Source of the DNA: Bacteroidota bacterium
GTDB lineage: Bacteria > Bacteroidota > Bacteroidia > UKL13-3
Assembly (NCBI GenBank): GCA_027487835.1
Contig: JAIYCU010000033.1
Span: forward strand, 62,001-126,000
Length of the DNA stretch: 64,000 nucleotides
Direction: 5' to 3'
Part shown: positions 52,896-59,605 of the stretch, one piece after another
Layout of the letters: each line of letters starts with the position of its first letter
How positions within the stretch are numbered: position 1 is the stretch's first letter
Made by a program: the position numbers and the translations under genes
Notes under the pieces: generated by a model
Told to the model about the DNA's origin: nothing
The model's database searches: none
What the model saw: the letters and a program-made list of their open reading frames with translations, nothing else

Positions 52896-53630
52896 TTAAG
52901 CCTGAGAAACAATAAGTGGTTCTTTTTCATCTACATGCTCAAACCTATAGCCTATTCCTCTAGCACTTTGAATATACTCTGGTTGTTTCGGGTCTTTTTC
53001 AAAATATTTGCGTAAGGCCAGAATAAAATTATCAATGGTTCTTGTATTAGGAATTACTGTATAATCCCAAACAACCTTTAAGATATGCTCCCTACTTACC
53101 ACCTGATTTTTGTTTTCAATGAGCAAACGCATCAATAGCAATTCTTTTTTCGTAAGTTCAAAAACTCCTGATATACCGCTAGCCTCATGACTTTCAAAGT
53201 TTATCCAATTGCTTCCAAAAGTGAAAATTTTGGGTATTCTGTTCTCATTGGTTTCTTTAATCTGTTTACTGCGATCAATGAGTTTTCTCACTCGGAGCAT
53301 TAACTCCTCTAGTTCAAAAGGTTTTGTTAAATAATCGTCTGCTCCCTTTTTAAGTCCTGCAATTCTGTCTGCTGGGGTATTTTTAGCTGAAAGAAACAAC
53401 ACAGGAATATTTTGGTCATACATCCTGATATTCTCGCAAACCATTAATCCATCCATTTCTGGCAACATGATGTCAAGGATAACTAAATCGAATTTTTGTT
53501 CCCTAAAGCTTCTAACAGCATCTGTACCAGTTCCTGACAGATGCACTACATATCCTTCAAGCTCAAGATTTAACTTAATTGCATGTTGTAAATGAACCTC
53601 ATCTTCCACAAGTAATATTCTATTCTGCAT
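52896..53630 (-). CDS. OmpR-family response regulator
   Basis: A 244-residue transcriptional regulator. The receiver has RILLVEDEVHLQ with the acidic pocket, the phosphorylation site in DLVILDIMLPEMDGLM, and KPFELEELMLRV with the conserved lysine. The C-terminal winged-helix has FELTKKELLLMRLLIENKNQ, the WDYTVIPNTRTIDNFI recognition region and RGIGYRFE, as in OmpR/PhoB. It overlaps the sensor kinase gene by 11 bases, so it is its cognate regulator. Confidence 0.95.
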   Translation of the reverse strand: MQNRILLVEDEVHLQHAIKLNLELEGYVVHLSGTGTDAVRSFREQKFDLVILDIMLPEMDGLMVCENIRMYDQNIPVLFLSAKNTPADRIAGLKKGADDYLTKPFELEELMLRVRKLIDRSKQIKETNENRIPKIFTFGSNWINFESHEASGISGVFELTKKELLLMRLLIENKNQVVSREHILKVVWDYTVIPNTRTIDNFILALRKYFEKDPKQPEYIQSARGIGYRFEHVDEKEPLIVSQA

Positions 53631-54729
53631 TCGACTTAAATTTTATTTCAAACTTTGTTCCTTTTGGTTCAACAGAACCCAACATTATCTTAGCTTTATG
53701 TAACTCAATCAAATGTCTCACTATGAATAACCCTAAACCTGTACCTTTTGTTTTTCTGGTATTTTCGTCCCCGCTTCTATAAAATTTATTGAATAATAAT
53801 TTTTTGTCGTTTTCAGAAATGCCTGGGCCATTGTCTGCAATGCTAAGAGTTACCTCTCCATTTCTTGAGATTAGTTTAATCCAAATACTAACTGCAGGAC
53901 CTCCATATTTAACAGCATTGGTGAGTAAATTCCCTAAAATCATTTCAATGGCATTTGGGTCTGTTTTTAGGAGTACCTGCTCTTCAATCTCTAAGTGAAT
54001 TCGCTCTGATAAGTTTCTTGGTTTTGAAAAATTGAGCACATATTCTGTGCATAGCTCACTTAAATTCACATTTTGGTATTGCAATTGATATGCTTTGCTA
54101 TCTAATTGGGCTGATAACAATAAGTTTTCTACTTGTGTTTGCAAGCGTCCAACCTCATCAAGAGAATTACTAATTATTTCATTCGTTTGTTTTTCATCTA
54201 ACTTTCTTTTCCGCATGGTTTCTAGGTAAAGCCGCACAGCAGTTAAGGGCGTTTTGAGCTCATGGGTTATAGAAAGTAAAAAATTTGATTGTTGTTTTTT
54301 AAAGCCAATTTCTTTTCGCAAACTTCTATAAATGGTTAAAATACCCCAAAAAAGTAGAAGCATCATAACAACCCCTTCCAACACATACATCCATACTTTT
54401 CGTTGATATGATTTTTCTATTTTAAGGTAGCTATCCCAGCTAGGCTTTATCATGAAATTTCTTAATGGATCATATTTATCAATGATCATTAACTCCAGTT
54501 GAGGATAGTGCAAATCAAAATACTTTTTCATTCCAATTGAATCATAAAAAAGCTCTTGATCCACTGCCCCCTGTATGTCAAATGTTGCTTTGTAACTAAG
54601 GTTATTGAGCACTTCAAACTGTTGCTCATAAATGATTTTAGAACTTCTGTAATGTGCAAAAGTCCACCAGCCAAATGCAGCTAAAATATAAATACTTAAA
54701 AGGATGAAAATTACCCCTGTTCTGCTCAA
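53620..54729 (-). CDS. Membrane sensor histidine kinase
   Basis: A 369-residue kinase with two membrane helices (about residues 5-25 and 113-133) enclosing a small periplasmic domain of about 85 residues, then HisKA and ATPase domains. The phosphoacceptor is in ITHELKTPLTAVRLYLETMR; the N box is NLLTNAVKYGG, with SIADNGPGIS and GTGLGLFIVRHLIELHKAK. It has no HAMP or PAS domain, so the signal is probably sensed by the periplasmic part. It overlaps the response regulator gene and follows PspC by 12 bases. Confidence 0.94.
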   Translation of the reverse strand: MSRTGVIFILLSIYILAAFGWWTFAHYRSSKIIYEQQFEVLNNLSYKATFDIQGAVDQELFYDSIGMKKYFDLHYPQLELMIIDKYDPLRNFMIKPSWDSYLKIEKSYQRKVWMYVLEGVVMMLLLFWGILTIYRSLRKEIGFKKQQSNFLLSITHELKTPLTAVRLYLETMRKRKLDEKQTNEIISNSLDEVGRLQTQVENLLLSAQLDSKAYQLQYQNVNLSELCTEYVLNFSKPRNLSERIHLEIEEQVLLKTDPNAIEMILGNLLTNAVKYGGPAVSIWIKLISRNGEVTLSIADNGPGISENDKKLLFNKFYRSGDENTRKTKGTGLGLFIVRHLIELHKAKIMLGSVEPKGTKFEIKFKSNAE

Positions 54730-54741
54730 CTTAGCCGTTAA

Positions 54742-54960
54742 TTAAAGTTCCCACATGGTCTTTCTGCCAGGTTTAACATATTGTTTAATATTTATCCAAA
54801 ATGCCATTACCAGATAAATAATGATAGGAGAGCCCATCGTTATAAAGGAGGTATAAATAAAGTACAAGCGAATGGTTGAGGATGAAATCCCAAACCTTTC
54901 ACCTATATAGTTGCAAACGCCAAAGGCGCGCTTTTCTACATAATATTTAACTTTATCCAT
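54742..54960 (-). CDS. PspC domain protein
   Basis: A 72-residue small membrane protein that is essentially one PspC domain: KRAFGVCNYIGERFGISSSTIRLYFIYTSF, then a membrane helix (GSPIIIYLVMAFWINI). In enterics PspC senses inner membrane stress; in Bacteroidota single-domain versions are often beside two-component systems. It precedes the sensor kinase and response regulator in the same operon and might modulate the kinase. This is inferred from position. Confidence 0.85.
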   Translation of the reverse strand: MDKVKYYVEKRAFGVCNYIGERFGISSSTIRLYFIYTSFITMGSPIIIYLVMAFWINIKQYVKPGRKTMWEL

Positions 54961-54990
54961 TTTCTTTACTAGGCACCAATAATAATGATT

Positions 54991-55575
54991 TTATTTAAAA
55001 GTTTCAATATGCCAACCCTCTTGCATTTTATTTTTGGGCTTATCAGAAAAAATAAGATTCATGCCAACGTTTATTCCTATACCTACTCCTAATGAGATGG
55101 CCAAGTTTTTACCATTGCTAAATTTCTTGTCTTCATTCAGGTTTTTAAGCAGTAAAATTGCGCTTAAGCCGGCACTAATGCCTATCATACTTTTTAAGAA
55201 ATTGGCGCCTGCCGACCGTCTTTTGAATGCCTCAATATCCCTAAATTTAATTTCTTTCCAAGGATTGTTTGTGCCTATAAATACACCAGAAAGTGGCGAG
55301 TAAGGGTGCACAATCCCTACAATTAAAGATGAATCGCTCACCCCTTGTAAAGTGTGTTTATAAAATTCTGTTTGACCCAAATACCCTTTATATTTAAGGA
55401 TTAAGTAATCGCCTTGGTAGGCTGTTACTACCTTTTGATGGCTAGAATCAATAAATCGCAGTCCTGATTGAGCCTTACTTGTTTGGTTCAAACCGAATAC
55501 AAGAAGGATTAGGTAAATCCCATTTAAAATTGAGATTCTTTGAAAAGGTGTGAGGCAAATTGGCAACTTAAGCAT
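54991..55575 (-). CDS. Hypothetical protein with signal-like segment
   Basis: A 194-residue protein that I do not recognise. Residues 10-36 form a hydrophobic signal-like segment ending TSKAQSG, after which come beta-rich parts (VVTAYQGDYLILKYKGYLG) and, near the C-terminus, two hydrophobic helices (FLKSMIGISAGLSAILLL and AISLGVGIGINVGMNLIF). It may be a small membrane-linked protein. The gene overlaps the upstream DUF2851 gene by 52 bases, which is long for translational coupling. Its reading frame also carries copy 4 of the TTGGTTCAAACCGAA motif, translated here as FGLNQ. Confidence 0.65.
   Translation of the reverse strand: MLKLPICLTPFQRISILNGIYLILLVFGLNQTSKAQSGLRFIDSSHQKVVTAYQGDYLILKYKGYLGQTEFYKHTLQGVSDSSLIVGIVHPYSPLSGVFIGTNNPWKEIKFRDIEAFKRRSAGANFLKSMIGISAGLSAILLLKNLNEDKKFSNGKNLAISLGVGIGINVGMNLIFSDKPKNKMQEGWHIETFK
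55483..55497 (+). repeat. 15-base motif TTGGTTCAAACCGAA, copy 4 (within a gene)
   Basis: Identical to the copies at 369 and 27809 but lying in the signal-peptide region of the gene on the other strand. This copy shows that the motif need not be intergenic. Confidence 0.55.
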
Positions 55576-56738
55576 TTTTTTTGGCTACAATAATTCTTTT
55601 TCAAATGTATGAAAGCTTGAGAATCTTTAGCGTTTTTGATTGTAATACCTAAATCTTTAAATGTTTTTGTGCAGCTATTTTGCTCTGGTAATAGGTGCTC
55701 TAGGGTATCTAAAATTAATACTTCTGCGTTTGGTTGGTCAATAAAGTTATCGTAGGCAAATTTTATGGGTAAAAAAACATTGATAAGTAATCCATCTCCA
55801 AAGGTTTTCCCGTAAGACGAAATAATCGCAATCAACTCTTTTGGGTCTTTAAAATTTATAATTTTTGAGAATAAATCCATTTCGGAATTGAGTAAAGTGG
55901 CAAGATTTGCTAATCTTACTTCTGGGAATGAGCTGGGTCTAATGCCCCCTTTTTTCCAAATTGGGATACTAGTTGTTTCTAGTTTATGAACTATTTTTAA
56001 ATGTAAGAAACGTTTTTCAAGGTGAGCCTCATTTTCTTTAAATCCAAGTCCAGAAGAGCCTATAAGCAAGGCTAGTAAGGCTTCTTTATCCTGTTTATAT
56101 TTTTGGATTAGCCCAATAGAAATTGTAGTTAATAATTGCTCCATAGGCTGTTTGTTTATTCCCATTCCTGAATATTGAAATAGCATTTCAATGAGCATTG
56201 CTTGCCAGTGGTTTTGGTTTAGACTTAGTTGTTTTATAATGCGTAAATGTTTTTCATGTAATCGCTCTACTATAAGCTGTTCAATAAAAATTGAAGTGCG
56301 CATTTCATCTGGCAGCCTAAACTGATTTTGACAGGGTATTGCAGTTTTACTTTTCATAATATTAGAGTACTGTTCTAATAAATTTTTAGGAATGTAGTCT
56401 TTGAGTTCAAGGGTGGGTAACTGGTGTCCACTAGCGTCAAAAATCTCTTCATCATGAACATAAACCACATGTAAAATAATGTTTTGATAGGCTAGATCAG
56501 CTTGATGTTTGTGCTTTCGCCAATCACTGCTTTTAACATGAATTTCTAAGTTTCCAACCCATATTGTATTACAAAGTTTTATCCTAGCTTCAAAAAAATC
56601 TGGGCCAGGACCTGCATTTAATTGCCCAGGCTTAAGCACCTTAATTTCTTCGTTGTTAGTTGTATATAGTTTTTGACTCAACAAATATTTATGTTGCCAA
56701 ATATGCTGCAAGAGGTTTTCGGGAGGCAGATTTTCCAT
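55524..56738 (-). CDS. DUF2851 family protein
   Basis: A 404-residue protein of the DUF2851 family, which is found mainly in Bacteroidota. Family-like parts are the opening PENLLQHIWQHKYLLSQKLY, the GQLNAGPGPDFFEARIKLCN segment with the GPGPDF motif, and WVGNLEIHVKSSDWRKHKHQAD with the conserved charged residues suggesting a nuclease-like core (E...E/K pattern). The C-terminus carries a short cysteine cluster (CSQKKCLSCQFA). Function is unknown. It begins the minus-strand group that continues with the small protein, PspC and the two-component genes. Confidence 0.8.
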   Translation of the reverse strand: MENLPPENLLQHIWQHKYLLSQKLYTTNNEEIKVLKPGQLNAGPGPDFFEARIKLCNTIWVGNLEIHVKSSDWRKHKHQADLAYQNIILHVVYVHDEEIFDASGHQLPTLELKDYIPKNLLEQYSNIMKSKTAIPCQNQFRLPDEMRTSIFIEQLIVERLHEKHLRIIKQLSLNQNHWQAMLIEMLFQYSGMGINKQPMEQLLTTISIGLIQKYKQDKEALLALLIGSSGLGFKENEAHLEKRFLHLKIVHKLETTSIPIWKKGGIRPSSFPEVRLANLATLLNSEMDLFSKIINFKDPKELIAIISSYGKTFGDGLLINVFLPIKFAYDNFIDQPNAEVLILDTLEHLLPEQNSCTKTFKDLGITIKNAKDSQAFIHLKKNYCSQKKCLSCQFASHLFKESQF

Positions 56739-56785
56739 GTTTTTTGATTACTTAAACAGAGTTAAGTTTTAGCTAATAAATTTCT

Positions 56786-56793
56786 TAACTTGC
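56786..56793 (+). promoter_or_regulatory. -7-like TAACTTGC before the endonuclease gene
   Basis: TAACTTGC, a local -7 variant like those before the FIST and ferritin genes, 24 bases before the ATG at 56817. It supports that ATG over an upstream TTG at 56790. Confidence 0.4.
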
Positions 56794-56816
56794 CCCTCTT
56801 AATTTTTCTGGTAAGT

Positions 56817-59351
56817 ATGAAAAAGTTTTTTCTTGGTTTAGTTGCCTTTATAGGACTGAGCCTTACAATTTCTGCCCAAGCTGTTTTACCTACTGTTTGG
56901 AATTTTAGTAATCCAAGTATCGGTAATCCTCCAGCGGGTTGGACTTTAGGTGTAGGCACTAATGGTAACCTAACTTATGCGTTTGGAATCGGAGACGCGA
57001 TAGCCGCAAGATTGGATGCTACAGGTGAATTTATTTCCATTCAAATTGCGGATAAACCTGGGGAGTTAAGTTATTGGTTGAGTCCACAAAATGCTGGAAA
57101 TTCTTGGGGAGGCCAGTTTGATATTCAAGAAAGTGCCAACGGTACAACATGGAATACAGTAAGGTCAATTACTACTAAAGCAAGTACAACTACAAATTTT
57201 ACAGGGGGTAGATATGTAGAAAACTTACAAAGTACCACACGGTTTGTTAGGTTTTATTATACTACAAAATTACCAGGAGGGTCTGCTGGAGGTGGGAATA
57301 TGGCTTTAGATAGTGTTTTGATTAAACCTGCACCAGCACCTCCAACGCCAGGAATAATAGTTAAAAAGGGCTTATCTACTTTAGTCAATGGCGGCACTAT
57401 AATCATTGGAAATATTGCTTCAACACAATTCAATCTTCAAAATTCAGGAACCCAACAAACACTTAAAATTGACAGTGCAGTTTTAAGCGGATTACACGCT
57501 TCAGATTTTAGCCTTCAAAATTTGCCAGATTCTTTGCTAGCTAATTCAAATAGTAATTTTAATATCAATTTTGTTGCAGGTGCTCCTGGCACCCGTTTAG
57601 CAAAACTTACAATTTACTCTAATGATCCAGATAAAGCTATTTATACCCTAAACTTATATGGCATTGGAGGCAACTTTGCTACTGAACCCATTGCCAATGC
57701 AAGTGGAATTAATTTTACAGATATAAAATCATATGGTTTTACTGTGAAGTTAGATGCTATTAATAAAGTTTCAGAAAAGTACCTTATCCTAAGAAAAAAT
57801 GGTACAAGTATTACAGAAGTACCTGTAGATGGTATATCTTATGCAAAAGGAGATTATATCGGAGGCGCTCAGGTTGAGTTGATAGTAGATTCTAGTGTTT
57901 CATTTATTCCAAATTATATTTTGGCTTTGCAAAATTACCATTATGCGGTATTTAGTTTTAATGGACCAACTGGGTATGAAAATTATAATACCGCCACTAT
58001 TTTGCGTGGCAATGTAAGTACCACAGGTAAAACACCTGGTAATTATTATAGTGGTATTAATCCGGCTAGTACAAACTTTGTAAGTGCATTAAGTGCAAAA
58101 ATTAACCCACATGATACCATATATTATAGCAATTATATTTCTAGGGTGGTAAATCCTTGGTTGGCAAGAGATACCAGTGCAGGTAAGAAGGTAGTAACGT
58201 GTGTCTATACCGGACATCAATTTATTTACAATGATCCTTTTCAATGGGCAAATGGAACAAATGGTGCAGTTTTAACAAGAGAGCATACTTGGCCGCAAAG
58301 CTGGATGCCTACAAATCAAGGTAATCCTGACTGGCCAAATGCCCCAGGTACAAATAGAGAGTTGCCAGAGTACAATGACTTACACAATCTTTTTCCAGCA
58401 CATCAAATTAATGCAAATGCAAGGAGAAGTAATAATCCATTTCACGAGGTGGTAACTCCTAGTTATACTTCACCAACTGGTTTTGGAATGTTGGGTCAAG
58501 ACAGTTTTAACATAACCTCATACGAACCATTACCTAAGCATAAGGGTGATGTAGCGCGTGCTCTATTTTACATGGCAGTTGCTTATAATGGAATATCATC
58601 TAATACTTGGGCTATACCAAATCAACAATCATTAACTATTTTAAAACAATGGCATCAAATGGATCCACCAGATGCCCATGAAATAGCCCGTAATGAATTT
58701 ATAGCTGTAACGCAAAAAAATAGAAACCCTTTCATTGATTTTCCGGAATGGGCTGATAGAATCAACTTTAGAACAATGGCGTATGTGCCAGGGGATAGCA
58801 TTCCACCCCTTCCTAAATCAATTGTAATTACGTCACCTAATGCTTCTGAAACTTGGAGAAAGGGTATACAAACAGCTATCAGTTATACCTACCAAAATAT
58901 AGATTCAGTGGTCTTTTTATTGAGTACAGATTCAATGGCCACTTGGCTTAACCTGCTTACTGGAAATATTGCGGCACCTGTATCAAATAATCCTTTTTTG
59001 TTTACACCCGCAAACTATTTTACAAAGCCAACGGGTATTTTAATAATCAAAGATAAAGCGTCTTCAGTGGCAGATACTTCTGCCTATTTTACTTTAGAGA
59101 TGGCCAATGGTTTAGAAGAAGGTTTCGGGTTGAACCAAGTTGTCATTTATCCTAATCCGGCAAATGAGTTTATCGCTGTAAAAAGCAATGCAAAAATTTT
59201 GCAATTATCAGTTATTGATTTGCAAGGTCGCGAAGTTGCTTTTGCAGATGGAAATCAAGTTTCAGTTGAACTCCTAAAGCCAGGTATTTATTTCTTAAAA
59301 ATAGTTGGCAACAATGAAGAGGTTATTGTAAAAAGTTTTCAAAAGTTTTAA
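56817..59351 (+). CDS. Secreted endonuclease I with T9SS sorting domain
   Basis: An 844-residue exported protein with a signal peptide (residues 1-21). It has an N-terminal beta-sandwich of the type seen in T9SS enzymes, a choice-of-anchor D repeat (GNIASTQFNLQNSGTQQTL, about 200-290), and an endonuclease I domain at about 400-655. The active-site signature is LTREHTWPQSW, followed by NDLHNLFPAHQINANARR. These are the catalytic His and Asn/Arg pattern of the secreted nuclease family (NucM/Vvn). A fibronectin-like part and a type A sorting domain (VVIYPNPANEFIAV, LSVIDLQGREV, LKPGIYFLKIVG) follow. It probably degrades extracellular DNA. Confidence 0.93.
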   Translation: MKKFFLGLVAFIGLSLTISAQAVLPTVWNFSNPSIGNPPAGWTLGVGTNGNLTYAFGIGDAIAARLDATGEFISIQIADKPGELSYWLSPQNAGNSWGGQFDIQESANGTTWNTVRSITTKASTTTNFTGGRYVENLQSTTRFVRFYYTTKLPGGSAGGGNMALDSVLIKPAPAPPTPGIIVKKGLSTLVNGGTIIIGNIASTQFNLQNSGTQQTLKIDSAVLSGLHASDFSLQNLPDSLLANSNSNFNINFVAGAPGTRLAKLTIYSNDPDKAIYTLNLYGIGGNFATEPIANASGINFTDIKSYGFTVKLDAINKVSEKYLILRKNGTSITEVPVDGISYAKGDYIGGAQVELIVDSSVSFIPNYILALQNYHYAVFSFNGPTGYENYNTATILRGNVSTTGKTPGNYYSGINPASTNFVSALSAKINPHDTIYYSNYISRVVNPWLARDTSAGKKVVTCVYTGHQFIYNDPFQWANGTNGAVLTREHTWPQSWMPTNQGNPDWPNAPGTNRELPEYNDLHNLFPAHQINANARRSNNPFHEVVTPSYTSPTGFGMLGQDSFNITSYEPLPKHKGDVARALFYMAVAYNGISSNTWAIPNQQSLTILKQWHQMDPPDAHEIARNEFIAVTQKNRNPFIDFPEWADRINFRTMAYVPGDSIPPLPKSIVITSPNASETWRKGIQTAISYTYQNIDSVVFLLSTDSMATWLNLLTGNIAAPVSNNPFLFTPANYFTKPTGILIIKDKASSVADTSAYFTLEMANGLEEGFGLNQVVIYPNPANEFIAVKSNAKILQLSVIDLQGREVAFADGNQVSVELLKPGIYFLKIVGNNEEVIVKSFQKF

Positions 59352-59400
59352 GATTTTGGAGAATATTTATGGTTTAATAAGCAATTTTTTTTTAAAACAG

Positions 59401-59421
59401 CCATTAAAAGTGGTTTTTTTT
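59401..59421 (+). terminator. Terminator of the endonuclease gene
   Basis: CCATT (59401-59405) pairs with AGTGG (59409-59413, one G-T pair) around a 3-base loop, then a run of eight T. The stem is short, so its strength is uncertain. Confidence 0.6.
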
Positions 59422-59429
59422 CATACTTA

Positions 59430-59461
59430 TTGCATTTTTATGATAATATTTCCTAAATTTG
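59430..59461 (+). promoter_or_regulatory. Promoter of the giant surface-protein gene
   Basis: TTG (59430-59432), 21 bases, then TAAATTTG (59454-59461), an exact match to TAnnTTTG with good spacing. A transcript from here would have a leader of about 140 bases before the ATG at 59606. Confidence 0.65.
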
Positions 59462-59467
59462 ATTAAC

Positions 59468-59551
59468 ATGAAATTTTGCACCTACTCAAATCAAGAAGCT
59501 ATTTCTCCAATAAGTGTTGATTATTGGAGAACAATGGTATGGAATGAATAG
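59468..59551 (+). CDS. Putative 27-codon leader ORF
   Basis: ATG at 59468 to TAG at 59551, encoding MKFCTYSNQEAIS and 14 further residues. It is the first ATG after the promoter-like site, so ribosomes would meet it before the giant gene. It contains the left and right arms of the inverted repeat at 59504-59530. It may be a leader peptide whose translation controls the hairpin, or chance; there is no other evidence for expression. Confidence 0.3.
   Translation: MKFCTYSNQEAISPISVDYWRTMVWNE
59504..59530 (+). repeat. Perfect 10-bp inverted repeat in the leader
   Basis: TCTCCAATAA (59504-59513) and TTATTGGAGA (59521-59530) with a 7-base loop. No T-run follows, so it is not an intrinsic terminator. 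It lies 75 bases before the giant gene and could be an mRNA structure or a protein binding site. Confidence 0.6.
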
Positions 59552-59605
59552 CCAAAATAATGAGCTTTTCACACCATTTTATTTTTAGAAAAACAATTTT
59601 ATTTT

